This document shows positions 55,808 through 64,000 of a DNA stretch of 64,000 nt, one piece after another. A program made the position numbers and the translations under genes. The stretch is from Virgibacillus subterraneus (lineage in GTDB: Bacteria > Bacillota > Bacilli > Bacillales > Amphibacillaceae), in the NCBI RefSeq assembly GCF_900110695.1, contig NZ_FOEH01000001.1:434001-498000 (forward strand). Reading direction: 5' to 3'. The stretch's first letter is position 1. Every line of letters starts with the position of its first letter. The notes beneath the pieces are model-generated. The model was not told the DNA's origin. It searched no databases and saw nothing but the letters and a program-made list of their open reading frames with translations.

Positions 55808-55913
55808 TGAACATTTTGTGACCGTATTATGAACAATTGATTTACAACTTGTACTTTAATAAATAAATTTGTAAAATGTATATACATGGGCTAACTCATG
55901 TATTGCTAGGACA
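55808..55913. other. Short intergenic stretch before the ywhD terminator
   Basis: AT-rich, with ACATGGGCTAACTCATGTA (imperfect inverted repeat). No gene. The rest of the 310-bp gap to pbpG holds a terminator and repeats A11 and D3. Confidence 0.4.
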
Positions 55914-55968
55914 AAAAAGAAGCTGACTCCAAACGTAAGATGGACCTTACAGGAGTCAGCTTCTTTTA
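55914..55968. terminator. Terminator of ywhD
   Basis: AAAAGAAGCTGACTCC and GGAGTCAGCTTCTTTT form a 16-bp stem around a 22-nt loop that contains its own small hairpin (GTAAGATGGACCTTAC). Confidence 0.9.
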
Positions 55969-55971
55969 TTT

Positions 55972-56061
55972 GCAGATAAGAAAGTATAAATTCTTTCTTA
56001 CTGCATAAGTGCAACTAAGGCTTATCTACATTAAGACTTGGCGAATAGCCAAGTTTTCTAA
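55972..56061 (+). repeat. Family A repeat, copy A11 (short form)
   Basis: GCAGATAAGAAAGTATAAAT, TTACTGCATAAGTGCAACTA, CTTGGCGAATAGCCAAG and TTTTCTAA. It begins three bases after the T-run of the ywhD terminator. Confidence 0.92.
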
Positions 56062-56076
56062 TGGTGTGGCTGCGCT

Positions 56077-56114
56077 CGACAAAGTTTGACAAAAACCGGG
56101 AAGTGACAGGCACC
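56077..56114. repeat. Family D repeat, copy D3
   Basis: GACAAAGTTTGACAAAAACC followed by GGGAAGTGACAGGCACC. It lies between A11 and the pbpG stop codon. Confidence 0.75.
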
Positions 56115-56118
56115 CCTT

Positions 56119-58155
56119 CTAGAACAGTTTATCAAACCATTTTTGAAGCATTCCTTTTTGTTTTTTATTTTCTTGTTTTTTGCCATCGGGTAAGTGGATT
56201 GAGCAATATTCTGTTGGTTCGGTACCCTTCTCAAAATACATGACACGGCTTGTGTCACAATATGCTGTTGCCCGTTCGCCTGAATCAGGATCAATTGGCA
56301 ATCCTACAACACCTGATGGCGCAGTGAATCTTTGTAATGGCAAATCTTTGTGGGCCGCTTCCATAAACCCTGCCCAGACGTCTTTGGCATAGCTGACTTC
56401 TGCAGTTTTTTCCATAAGGGCATTGTTATCATAGCCTGTCCATATTCCTGCAACAAGTGAGGGGCTGTATCCCATCATCCAACTGTCTGTGTTCGTTGTC
56501 CCAGATTTTCCAGCATAAGTACGACTCAATTGATTAGCAATTGAAGATCCTGTCACAGCCATATATCCATCCAATGACCGATCAAACATCCCAGTCATTA
56601 AATGGGTTAGTATAAATGCGGACTCAGGATCGAGCACTTGTTTACCTTCTTCTTGGTCTCTTTCGAATATCGTTTGTCCATGACGATCAATGATTTTTGT
56701 GACGGTATGTCCTTCTATTTGATTGCCGCCATTAGCTATCGTGCCATATCCAGTTACCATATCCTCTACAGATACTGCAGCCGTTCCCAGAGCCAATGAC
56801 GGTACAGCAGGTAAGTCTCCGTCAATACCAACTTTTCTAGCTGTATCAACTAGTGTGTCAGTACCAAGAAACAGATTCGTTCTAACGGCATAAACGTTAT
56901 CAGATAAAGCTATTGCCTGAGCTAATGATATTTCCTCATTCGCGTAATACCCGTTATAGTTACTCGGCTGATATACTTTTCCATCCTCAAGTTCAAATGA
57001 TGTCGGTTTACTCATCAACATTGTACTTGGTGTATAGCCATTGTTTAAGGCGGCGTAATATAAAAATGGTTTAAAGGCTGACCCTGGCATTCGCTTTGCA
57101 CTAATGGCGCGGTTAAACTCGCTTTTTTGATAATCTCTACCACCTAATAAAGCACGTATGCCGCCAGTTGCTGGGTCCATAGCCATTGCGCCGATATTTA
57201 TTTCGCTACCAGGCTGAATAACATTTATGGCGCTGCGTTCCAGTTCTTGCTGCAGGTCGACATCCAATGTCGTATGAATTTCATATCCGCCTGACCGAAC
57301 TAATTCAGATTCTACGTTTAGTATATCAGCGGCTTCTATTAAAACAGAGTCCTGAAAATAAGGGGCTACTGCAATCTTTTCACGCTCTTCCTGTTCTGTG
57401 AATGCAAGTCTTTCCCGTCTGGCTAAAAAATGCTCCTGTTCTGTAATGTCTCCGTCATGCTGCATTAGCCCTAAAATTCGTTCTTGCCGTTCTTCGGCAT
57501 TATCCCGGTCATTAAGCGGTGAATAATAGGTAGGACCTTTTGGAATTGCTGCCAGCATTGATGCTTCAGCTAATGATAACGCACTAGAAGATTTGTTAAA
57601 AAAATACCTGCTAGCCGCTTCAATACCATGTGCGCCATGGCCATAGTAAATCGTATTTAAATAGCCCTCCAGAATTTCATTTTTGGAGTAGTACATTTCA
57701 ATCCTTACTGTATGAAAAGCTTCCTTCAGTTTACGAGACCAAGTTTTATCATGTGTTAAATATAAGTTCCGGGCATACTGCTGCGTCAGTGTACTAGCAC
57801 CTTCTCTTAATGAAAAACTCTTTAAGTCAGATAGTACCGCACCAGCAATTCGTTTTAAATCAAACCCATTATGCTTATAAAAATACTGATCCTCAATCGC
57901 TAGGGTTGCGTCAATTAAATGGGGTGACATTTCTTCTAAATCAACCCAATATCGATTTTCCGCACCACGTTCTTCGCCAATCACTTCTTCATTTATGCTA
58001 TAATAAATTGTATTTTGATCGGTCGTTAGTTTTGGGGGACCGAGCAAAAAGCTCACCAAATAAACCCCTGCAAGGCAAACAATCCCAAGTATAAAAATAC
58101 TTATAGGAAATAATAGAATTAACCTGCTTTTCTTTAATCGGAAAAATTTTCTCAT
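56119..58155 (-). CDS. pbpG: Class A penicillin-binding protein (PBP2d/PbpG-like)
   Basis: Bifunctional peptidoglycan synthase, 678 residues. An N-terminal membrane anchor (about 12-35) precedes the glycosyltransferase GT51 domain with EDQYFYKHNGFDLKRIAGA (catalytic Glu) and GASTLTQQYARNLYL. The transpeptidase domain has SAFK (SxxK, about 356-359), SDN in ALSDNVYAVRT and KSGTT in YAGKSGTTNTD. A Lys-rich tail (KKQENKKQKGM) ends it. Bacillus subtilis PbpG (YwhE) is forespore-expressed and sits after ywhD, as here; no sigma-G promoter was assigned. It is divergent from ywiB. Confidence 0.93.
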   Translation of the reverse strand: MRKFFRLKKSRLILLFPISIFILGIVCLAGVYLVSFLLGPPKLTTDQNTIYYSINEEVIGEERGAENRYWVDLEEMSPHLIDATLAIEDQYFYKHNGFDLKRIAGAVLSDLKSFSLREGASTLTQQYARNLYLTHDKTWSRKLKEAFHTVRIEMYYSKNEILEGYLNTIYYGHGAHGIEAASRYFFNKSSSALSLAEASMLAAIPKGPTYYSPLNDRDNAEERQERILGLMQHDGDITEQEHFLARRERLAFTEQEEREKIAVAPYFQDSVLIEAADILNVESELVRSGGYEIHTTLDVDLQQELERSAINVIQPGSEINIGAMAMDPATGGIRALLGGRDYQKSEFNRAISAKRMPGSAFKPFLYYAALNNGYTPSTMLMSKPTSFELEDGKVYQPSNYNGYYANEEISLAQAIALSDNVYAVRTNLFLGTDTLVDTARKVGIDGDLPAVPSLALGTAAVSVEDMVTGYGTIANGGNQIEGHTVTKIIDRHGQTIFERDQEEGKQVLDPESAFILTHLMTGMFDRSLDGYMAVTGSSIANQLSRTYAGKSGTTNTDSWMMGYSPSLVAGIWTGYDNNALMEKTAEVSYAKDVWAGFMEAAHKDLPLQRFTAPSGVVGLPIDPDSGERATAYCDTSRVMYFEKGTEPTEYCSIHLPDGKKQENKKQKGMLQKWFDKLF

Positions 58156-58268
58156 ACACTTTTATCTCCAGTAAAATTTCATTACTTTCATTATGGGAAA
58201 AGTTAAGTAGAATTAAACGTAAAATCATGAGGGATATATTGTATGTATGGGTATTTAACTGCTTTATG

Positions 58269-58298
58269 TTGATAAATGCATACAATTATCGCTATAAT
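58269..58298 (+). promoter_or_regulatory. Predicted sigma-A promoter of ywiB-argS
   Basis: TTGATA and TATAAT, 18-bp spacer, 30 bp before the ywiB start. Confidence 0.7.
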
Positions 58299-58327
58299 AG
58301 GAAATTATACAAAGCAGGAGCGATTCG

Positions 58328-58768
58328 ATGAATTCAGAACCAAAAGAGGTTTCAATTGAACTTCAGACAGTTATTAACGATGACGGGCAGACAGAGTACA
58401 ATACTGTTAAAGAAAATGGGAATTTTTATAAAAAAGATAATATAGATGTACTTACCTTTAAAGAGAAAGCGGACGATGGATCATTAATTAACAATTTGAT
58501 AACTATTCATGCTGATAAGGTTAGTATTAAACGAATAGGGTCGGTTAAAATGCATCAGCAATTCCGTTTAAGGCAAACATCGGAAAATGTATTCCAGCAT
58601 GAATATGGTCATATACATATGGAAACTTTCACAAATTCGATGCAATACCAAGAGCTTGCCAATCAGCAAAATGGCTTGTTAAAACTCGACTATACTGTGA
58701 AGCTAAATGGGCAGGAAGAACGTAAGCAAAAAATAATACTATCAATTAAAGAGGAGGACTCCCAATGA
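58328..58768 (+). CDS. ywiB: DUF1934 domain protein (YwiB)
   Basis: A 146-residue cytosolic beta-barrel (lipocalin-like) protein. The DUF1934 pattern is visible: an N-terminal [14 protein letters not shown] strand, [11 protein letters not shown], the [14 protein letters not shown] strand and [14 protein letters not shown]. Function unknown. GCAGGAG precedes the ATG. It overlaps argS by 4 bp (ATGA), the same pairing as in Bacillus subtilis, so it is co-translated with the arginyl-tRNA synthetase. Confidence 0.9.
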   Translation: MNSEPKEVSIELQTVINDDGQTEYNTVKENGNFYKKDNIDVLTFKEKADDGSLINNLITIHADKVSIKRIGSVKMHQQFRLRQTSENVFQHEYGHIHMETFTNSMQYQELANQQNGLLKLDYTVKLNGQEERKQKIILSIKEEDSQ

Positions 58769-60435
58769 ACGTTTTGGCGCAAACAGAGGATGTATTGAAG
58801 CGGGAAATCGCTGCTTCCGTCCTAAATGCTAACCTCGCTACGGAAGATGAGTTGCCATCAGTTATTTTAGAAAAACCAAAGGACAAGGCGCATGGTGACT
58901 TTGCTACAAACATTGCGATGCAGCTGGCACGGGTTGCCAAAAAAGCACCACGTCAGATAGCGGATGATATCGTGGCAAATATTGACCAATCAAAAGCAAC
59001 AATTGAAAAAGTTGAAATTGCTGGGCCAGGTTTTATTAATTTTTTCATGAAGAATGATTATCTTGGTGAACTTGTCCCAACAATATTGAAAGCTGACAAA
59101 ACATATGGGCAAACAGAAGCAGGGCAGGGCAAAAAGGTTCAGGTTGAGTTTGTTTCCGTAAACCCAACCGGTGATTTGCACCTGGGACATGCTCGTGGCG
59201 CAGCATTTGGTGATGTATTCTGCAACGTTCTGGATGCAGCAGGCTATAATGTTGAACGGGAGTATTACATTAACGATGCTGGAAATCAGATTGATAACAT
59301 GGCATTATCCATTCAGGCGCGGTATCTGCAGGCGCTAGGTCACGATGCAGAAATGCCTGAGGGCGGCTATCATGGTAAAGATCTTGTTGGTATTGGCAAA
59401 CAATTAGCCACTGAATATGGCGATAAATGGGCCGATGCAGATGAAACAGAACGAGTGAAGTTTTTTAAAGAGTATGGATTAACATATGAGCTTGATAAGC
59501 TGAAAAGAGATCTGAACGATTTTGGCGTCTATTTTGACAACTGGTTTTCCGAGCAATCATTATATGATAACAACAAAGTGACGGAAGCAGTCCAAACATT
59601 AAAGGATGGGAACTATGTTTATGAGCAGGATGGAGCAACATGGTTCCGTTCAACGGACTTTGGTGATGATAAGGATCGTGTGTTAATTAAACAGGATGGC
59701 AGCTATACGTATCTGACACCTGATATTGCATACCACAAAAATAAGATCGAACGTGGCTTTGATCAAATTATCAATGTCTGGGGATCTGATCACCATGGCT
59801 ATATCGCCCGGATGCGCTCAGCAATTGAAGCACTTGGATATCCTGTTGAAAAGTTTGATGTAAAAGTCATCCAAATGGTAAGCCTGTTTGAAGGCGGCGA
59901 AAAGATTCGCATGAGTAAGCGGACAGGCAAAGCTGTTGCGCTGCGTGAATTAATGGAAGAGGTTGGTGTTGATGCCGTCCGTTATTACTTTGTGATGCGT
60001 TCAAACGATTCACAGCTTGACTTTGATATGGACCTTGCACGTTCCGAATCGAATGATAATCCTGTCTACTATGTTCAGTATGCACACGCAAGAATTTGTA
60101 CAATGCTAAAGCAGGCAGAAGAAAAAGGACTCGCAAGTGATGAAAACTTTAATGCAGAGCTGTTAACTGCTGAAAAAGAAATTGATTTACTTAAAAAACT
60201 TGGCGAGTTCCCAAAAACGATTGCAGAGTCTGCTGAAAAACATACACCTCACAAAGTGACGCAATATGTGTTTGATTTGGCAACACTGCTGCACAGTTTT
60301 TACAATGCAGAAAAGGTATTGAATCAGGATGAACCAGAAATGACAAAAGCACGTATTGCATTAATGAAAGCAGTACGAATTACAATCGCTAATGGACTAC
60401 AAGTACTCGGTGTATCTGCACCAGAAAAGATGTAA
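58765..60435 (+). CDS. argS: Arginyl-tRNA synthetase
   Basis: Class I aminoacyl-tRNA synthetase, 556 residues. The N-terminal Add-1 domain (with [18 protein letters not shown]) precedes the catalytic Rossmann domain with the HIGH-type motif [17 protein letters not shown] (about residue 137) and the KMSKS-like [12 protein letters not shown] (about 382). The C-terminal DALR anticodon-binding domain begins around [20 protein letters not shown] lies inside the end of ywiB. A strong terminator follows. No T-box is seen upstream. Confidence 0.96.
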   Translation: MNVLAQTEDVLKREIAASVLNANLATEDELPSVILEKPKDKAHGDFATNIAMQLARVAKKAPRQIADDIVANIDQSKATIEKVEIAGPGFINFFMKNDYLGELVPTILKADKTYGQTEAGQGKKVQVEFVSVNPTGDLHLGHARGAAFGDVFCNVLDAAGYNVEREYYINDAGNQIDNMALSIQARYLQALGHDAEMPEGGYHGKDLVGIGKQLATEYGDKWADADETERVKFFKEYGLTYELDKLKRDLNDFGVYFDNWFSEQSLYDNNKVTEAVQTLKDGNYVYEQDGATWFRSTDFGDDKDRVLIKQDGSYTYLTPDIAYHKNKIERGFDQIINVWGSDHHGYIARMRSAIEALGYPVEKFDVKVIQMVSLFEGGEKIRMSKRTGKAVALRELMEEVGVDAVRYYFVMRSNDSQLDFDMDLARSESNDNPVYYVQYAHARICTMLKQAEEKGLASDENFNAELLTAEKEIDLLKKLGEFPKTIAESAEKHTPHKVTQYVFDLATLLHSFYNAEKVLNQDEPEMTKARIALMKAVRITIANGLQVLGVSAPEKM

Positions 60436-60439
60436 GCTG

Positions 60440-60473
60440 CTTGCAGGGGTTAAGGCCTCTGCAAGTTTTTTGT
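60440..60473 (+). terminator. Terminator of argS
   Basis: CTTGCAGGGG and CCTCTGCAAG pair around TTAAGG (one mismatch), followed by TTTTTTGTT. Confidence 0.85.
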
Positions 60474-60479
60474 TGTATA

Positions 60480-60560
60480 GGAAACTGGACTTCCGAATCA
60501 GCACGTCCAAGATCGGCGTACCAGACGTACTAGTGCCTAGTGGCTTCCTTCCCCGTATAA
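60480..60560. repeat. Family C-related GC-rich repeat, copy C4
   Basis: AACTGGACTTCCGAATCAGC, CCAGACGTACTAGTGCCTAG and GGCTTCCTTCCCCG correspond, inverted, to the right part of copy C3. Confidence 0.65.
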
Positions 60561-60755
60561 GTCAACATTGAATCGTTCACACTGAATTATCTTGGCTCGA
60601 GGCAGAAGTTGTTCGATATGCGCGCCGGATCCTTTCGACCATTTACTACACATGGGATTGCTGATTATTTATATAAGTAATCGCCAATTAAGACGTATTT
60701 ACAAATTATTTGTTGCAAGTGGACAGATAAGCTTAGGTGAAATTATGAAACATAT
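60561..60755. other. Intergenic stretch without recognised gene
   Basis: An 81-codon frame runs through this stretch but has no RBS and continues into repeat F. Nothing is called. Confidence 0.4.
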
Positions 60756-60945
60756 TTTAGCGGACACAGAAGCTCTTATTCCGATGAAAACACACTATTT
60801 GATAAGCTTTTCGGACACAGGATGCCTTATTTATTGAAAAGCATCCAATAATGGCAGTAGATTACTTCAATAAGGGCTCTGGTGTCCGCCTACACCTTAA
60901 ATCACCTCATTTTGTCACAGTTAGAGGCCGTGGTGTCCGTTAACA
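60756..60945. repeat. Repeat F: CGGACAC motif in two direct and two inverted copies, 51-bp spacing
   Basis: CGGACAC occurs at 60761 and 60812, and its complement GTGTCCG at 60882 and 60933; both pairs are 51 bp apart. After the motif come AGAAGCTCTTATT, AGGATGCCTTATT and, inverted, a matching GGGCTCT. The 200 bp after it show only an AT-rich leader. Confidence 0.7.
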
Positions 60946-61149
60946 TCCTAAGTAGGTAAAAACGAAACTTTTTCCCTTGAAAAAATGCTCCTTGGCAATG
61001 AATTTGCGTGACATAGGGGGTGGGTGCATCTTTCTATAACTACAATCGTTTCTGAACCCAACAAAGTGGCATCAGTTGGTATATTATTTTTATATATACA
61101 GCAGTTTATAGTTATGACAATTGTCACAACTCCCTAAAAATGAGTTGAC

Positions 61150-61163
61150 TGAATGATCATTCA
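61150..61163. promoter_or_regulatory. Perfect palindrome, candidate FadR-type (TetR family) operator of fadF
   Basis: TGAATGATCATTCA is a perfect 14-bp palindrome that overlaps a potential -35 (TTGACT at 61145). It shares TGARYGAKCRTTCA with the site before the thiolase gene. Half-sites agree with FadR boxes, but the spacer of the Bacillus subtilis consensus is absent. Confidence 0.6.
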
Positions 61164-61233
61164 CATATAAAGTATTAGTATATTAAACTTAAAAAAATAG
61201 TGGCGGTACGCATCTATATTTTTTTATAATTAA

Positions 61234-61247
61234 TGCAATCGCTATCA
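61234..61247 (+). promoter_or_regulatory. Candidate cre (CcpA) site before fadF
   Basis: TGCAATCGCTATCA matches TGWAANCGNTNWCA at 13 of 14 positions. It lies 33 bp before the fadF start, a position suited to roadblock repression. Confidence 0.5.
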
Positions 61248-61280
61248 TTTTTCGTTATACTAAGACAAAAGGAGGAGCGA

Positions 61281-63392
61281 ATGATGGACACGTTTTTATT
61301 GATTAATTTGCTAGCATTTCTAGCAATTGTCATCTATGGTTTGTATTTATTCGCTAGAGTTGTAGCAACACGTATATCGTATATTAAACTCGGTAAAAAA
61401 TCTGAGTTTGATCGTGATTTTAAAGAACGGTTCCGTCGAATAGGAAAAATCGTTTTTGGTCAATCGAAACTATTGAAGGATAAAAAATCCGGGACAATTC
61501 ACGTTATGATGTTCTATGGTTTCATCCTTGTGCAATTTGGTGCGATTGATATGTTTATCAGAGGATTGGCGCCAGGAAGTCATTTACCATTCGGGCCTTT
61601 CTATGCAGGATTTACTTTTTTCCAGGAACTTGTAACGTTAATGATACTGGTTGCTGTTGTATGGGCGTTTCACCGTCGTTACGTAGAAAAAATCGTTCGA
61701 CTTAAGCGCGGCTTTAAGGCAGGACTTGTTTTAATTTTTATTGGAACGTTAATGGTATCTGTTTTGGCAGGCAATGGAATGGCTTTAATCTGGCATGGTG
61801 AAGGATTAACATGGACCGAGCCTATTGCTAGTTTAATAGCAGGAGCATTTAGCTGGTTACCACAAACGGCTGCAATGGTATTATTCTATGTGTTTTGGTG
61901 GATTCATACGATTACGATTCTTACATTCTTGGTATATGTACCACAGTCAAAACACGCACACTTAATAGCAGCACCAATTAACGTATTTTTAAGCAAGCGT
62001 GTTCCAGGGAAGTTGAAAAAAATAGACTTCGATCTAGATGAAGAAGAAAACGAAGATGAAATTTCATTCGGTGTTGGGAAAGTAGAAGATTTTGAACAGC
62101 ACCAGATGATTGACTTTTATGCATGTGTTGAATGCGGACGTTGTACCGATGTGTGTCCGGCATCTGGAACAGGTAAAATGCTGTCTCCGATGGATATTAT
62201 GATTAAAGTTCGTGATCATCTAACAGAAAGAGGTGCAGCAGTCACAGGTAATTCACCTTGGGTGCCATCTTATGCATTTTCAAACACCAATGGGAACCAA
62301 GCTGCAAATGCTGGAGCAAATGAAGCAGCAGCAGGCATGGAAAGTGCAAGCCTAATCGGTGATGTTATTACTGCAGAAGAGCTTTCAGGCTGTACGACAT
62401 GCCGTAACTGTGAAGATGCTTGTCCCGTAAATAATGAACATGTTGGAACAATTATTGATATGCGCCGTTATCTTGTCATGACAGAAGGTAAAATGGATCC
62501 GGATGCTCAACGTGCGGTTATGAACATAGAACGTCAAGGTAACCCATGGGGATTATCTAAAAAAGACCGTATCAAATGGCGTGAACTTGATGAAGAAGCG
62601 TACATTCCAACAGTAAAAGAATTGAAAAAAGAAGATAAAGAATTCGAATATCTTTTCTGGGTAAGTTCAATGGGCTCATTTGATAACCGAAGCCAAAAAA
62701 TTGCACTAGCGTTTGCGAAGTTAATGAATAAAGCAGGAATCAACTTTGCAATTTTAGGTAATAAAGAAACAAACTCAGGCGACACGGCACGCCGTATCGG
62801 AAATGAATTCCTATTCCAGGAAATTGCTGAGAAAAATATTAAAGAATTCGAGAAAAATGGTGTGACCAAGATCGTAACAATAGATCCACACGCATATAAT
62901 ATTTTCAAAAATGAATACCCTGACTTCGGTTTTGAGGCAGAAGTTTATCACCACACACAAATGCTCTATGACATGGTGATGAATGGTAAACTTGAACCAA
63001 AACGTGAGATCAATCAAAAGCTAACATACCATGACTCATGTTACCTTGGAAGATACAATGGTGTTTATGACCCGCCACGTGAAATTTTGAAATCTATTCC
63101 AGGTCTTGAATTGGTAGAAATGCAGCGCAATAAAGAAAATGGCATGTGTTGTGGTGCAGGTGGAGGCTTAATGTGGACTGAGGAAACAACAGGTAACCGC
63201 ATTAATGTTGCCCGTACAGAACAGGCAATGGAAACTCAATCAACTATGATTTCCAGTGCTTGTCCATTCTGTTTGACGATGTTAAGTGATGGTACTAAAG
63301 CTAAAGAAGTTGATGAAGATATCAGCACATTGGATGTAGCAGAAATTCTCGCACTATCTGTATTCATTGAAGATGAAGCAAAAACAGCTTAG
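61281..63392 (+). CDS. fadF: Membrane iron-sulfur oxidoreductase FadF (heterodisulfide-reductase-like)
   Basis: Proposed electron acceptor for acyl-CoA dehydrogenase/ETF during beta-oxidation, feeding the quinone pool. The 703-residue protein has about six transmembrane helices (to about residue 230, NarI-like), two [4Fe-4S] motifs CVECGRCTDVCP (about 280) and CTTCRNCEDACP (about 370), and two CCG domains (HDSCYLGRYNGVYDPP and MCCGAGGGLMW). ATG 61281 follows AAAGGAGGAG. Bacillus subtilis fadF (ywjF) is the counterpart. A candidate FadR operator and cre site lie upstream. Its stop codon TAG lies in the end sequence of repeat A12. Confidence 0.92.
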   Translation: MMDTFLLINLLAFLAIVIYGLYLFARVVATRISYIKLGKKSEFDRDFKERFRRIGKIVFGQSKLLKDKKSGTIHVMMFYGFILVQFGAIDMFIRGLAPGSHLPFGPFYAGFTFFQELVTLMILVAVVWAFHRRYVEKIVRLKRGFKAGLVLIFIGTLMVSVLAGNGMALIWHGEGLTWTEPIASLIAGAFSWLPQTAAMVLFYVFWWIHTITILTFLVYVPQSKHAHLIAAPINVFLSKRVPGKLKKIDFDLDEEENEDEISFGVGKVEDFEQHQMIDFYACVECGRCTDVCPASGTGKMLSPMDIMIKVRDHLTERGAAVTGNSPWVPSYAFSNTNGNQAANAGANEAAAGMESASLIGDVITAEELSGCTTCRNCEDACPVNNEHVGTIIDMRRYLVMTEGKMDPDAQRAVMNIERQGNPWGLSKKDRIKWRELDEEAYIPTVKELKKEDKEFEYLFWVSSMGSFDNRSQKIALAFAKLMNKAGINFAILGNKETNSGDTARRIGNEFLFQEIAEKNIKEFEKNGVTKIVTIDPHAYNIFKNEYPDFGFEAEVYHHTQMLYDMVMNGKLEPKREINQKLTYHDSCYLGRYNGVYDPPREILKSIPGLELVEMQRNKENGMCCGAGGGLMWTEETTGNRINVARTEQAMETQSTMISSACPFCLTMLSDGTKAKEVDEDISTLDVAEILALSVFIEDEAKTA

Positions 63393-63536
63393 AAAACTTG
63401 GCATTCGTTAAAGGGATTCTTATGAAAGCGTATTTTGCTTTCTTAGAACCCCTTATACTCTGGAGTGCAAGACTTAATATAGATAAGCCTTAGTTGCACT
63501 TATGCAGTAAGAAAGTATATATACTTTCTTAACTGC
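63389..63536 (-). repeat. Family A repeat, copy A12 (best long form, inverted)
   Basis: TTAGAAAACTTGGCATTCG, TTAAAGGGATTCTTATGAAA, GCGTATTTTGCTTTCTTAGA, ACCCCTTATACTCTGGAGTG and CAGTAAGAAAGTATATATAC follow in order. It overlaps the fadF stop codon, and its other end faces the terminator at 63545. Confidence 0.95.
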
Positions 63537-63544
63537 TTAAATAA

Positions 63545-63575
63545 TAGAGGGGTATAACTGCCCCTCTACTTTTTC
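63545..63575 (+). terminator. Terminator of fadF, beyond repeat A12
   Basis: TAGAGGGG and CCCCTCTA pair around TATAACTG, followed by CTTTTT. On the minus strand the same stem is followed by TTATTT and then the A12 end. Confidence 0.8.
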
Positions 63576-63583
63576 GGAAACAG

Positions 63584-63601
63584 ATTGAGCGAGCGTTCAA
63601 T
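63584..63601. promoter_or_regulatory. Palindromic operator before the thiolase gene (candidate FadR-type site)
   Basis: ATTGAGCGAGCGTTCAAT is a near-perfect palindrome. Its 14-bp core TGAGCGAGCGTTCA agrees with TGAATGATCATTCA before fadF at 10 positions. Confidence 0.55.
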
Positions 63602-63609
63602 CGAATTAT

Positions 63610-63623
63610 GGTAAGCGCTATCA
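63610..63623 (+). promoter_or_regulatory. Candidate cre (CcpA) site before the thiolase gene
   Basis: GGTAAGCGCTATCA matches the cre consensus TGNAARCGNWWWCA at 13 of 14 positions, 43 bp before the start. Confidence 0.55.
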
Positions 63624-63665
63624 TATTAAAAATTTAATTCCACTTTTTGAAAGGATGTTGAATGT

Positions 63666-64000
63666 ATGCGAAAAACAGTTATCGTATCTGGAGCAAGAAC
63701 ACCATTTGGTAAATTTGGAGGCGGACTAAAGCCTTTCACAGCATCACAGCTTGGTGGGAAGGCAATTCGCGAGTCATTAAACCGTGCAGGCCTTGATGAA
63801 AAAGAAATCGATGAAGTGATTATGGGAAGCGTTTTGCAAGGTGGTCAAGGGCAAATCCCTTCACGTCAGGCAGCTCGTGAAGCAGGAATTCCATGGAATG
63901 TCAAAACGGAAACAATCAACAAAGTTTGTGCATCTGGATTACGCAGTGTAACACTTGCCGACCAGTTAATCCGACTTGGTGATGAAGATGTAATTGTTGC
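63666..64000 (+). CDS. Acetyl-CoA acyltransferase / thiolase (partial, runs off the window)
   Basis: The first 111 codons of a thiolase. [20 protein letters not shown] is the family N-terminus, [19 protein letters not shown] the second conserved block, and [12 protein letters not shown] holds the nucleophilic cysteine. It catalyses either acetoacetyl-CoA formation or the last step of beta-oxidation; the C-terminal half needed to decide is outside the window. GAAAGGATG precedes the ATG. A shared operator with fadF and its own cre site argue for a fatty acid degradation role (mmgA/fadA-like). Confidence 0.93.
   Translation, partial: MRKTVIVSGARTPFGKFGGGLKPFTASQLGGKAIRESLNRAGLDEKEIDEVIMGSVLQGGQGQIPSRQAAREAGIPWNVKTETINKVCASGLRSVTLADQLIRLGDEDVIV

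Noticed and set aside
60592-60837. 81-codon frame between argS and fadF
   Set aside because: No RBS, and it runs through repeat F. Treated as chance.

Overview
The window is low-GC Firmicute chromosome and reads as a spore-forming, salt-tolerant Bacillaceae (Oceanobacillus/Virgibacillus/Lentibacillus-like; genus is inference). Evidence: strong AGGAGG-type ribosome binding sites, ATG/GTG/TTG starts, a gerQ spore-coat gene, S-box and yybP-ykoY riboswitches, and a right half whose gene order follows the Bacillus subtilis ywd-ywf-ywh-ywi-ywj region (ywdI, ywdK, gerQ, hemQ, pta, lipL, ywfO, ywgA, ywhD, pbpG, ywiB, argS, fadF). No rRNA, tRNA, complete insertion sequence, prophage or CRISPR array was seen.

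Layout. 1-3.0 kb: a partial papain-like protein, a WYL regulator and the ypmR-ypmS pair. 3.4-9.6 kb: sulfur amino acid metabolism, with a SAM riboswitch driving metY (fused to a CoA-binding-like domain) and a short homoserine dehydrogenase, then rarD, methionine gamma-lyase and a short Rossmann protein. 9.7-13.5 kb: cardiolipin synthase, thioesterase, Na+/alanine symporter. 13.5-19.2 kb: the hutHUIG histidine degradation operon, preceded by a cre site and by a short leader ORF that ends inside a terminator hairpin. 19-32 kb: HxlR regulator, M29 aminopeptidase, RecQ, BrnQ, a CPA1-type antiporter, GNAT, AI-2E-type permease, phosphoglucomutase. 32-37 kb: Mn riboswitch with a TerC/YkoY exporter, YeaO, ChrA, OsmC, TcyP. 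37-40 kb: ligD and ku (non-homologous end joining), divergent. 40-47 kb: acyltransferase, RmlD-like protein, YjiH, a secreted zinc protease. 47-64 kb: the ywd-ywj block, ending in fadF and a partial thiolase.

The most unusual content lies between genes. (1) A dispersed palindromic element (family A, 12 copies of about 75-150 bp) usually sits with the same end directly behind an intrinsic terminator. One copy splits cwlJ into two remnants upstream of gerQ, another borders a cytochrome-oxidase subunit III remnant, and a third supplies the stop codon of fadF. (2) Three tandem arrays with 20-21 bp units, each with its own consensus, each lie just downstream of a terminator; in the clearest one a conserved 10-bp half alternates with a variable 10-bp half for eleven perfectly phased units. 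(3) Further repeat families are present: GC-rich elements B and C, a GGGAAGTGACAGGCACC element D, and a 51-bp-spaced CGGACAC element F.

Starts were chosen by ribosome binding site spacing and family length. All family assignments come from reading the translated sequence, without database searches.
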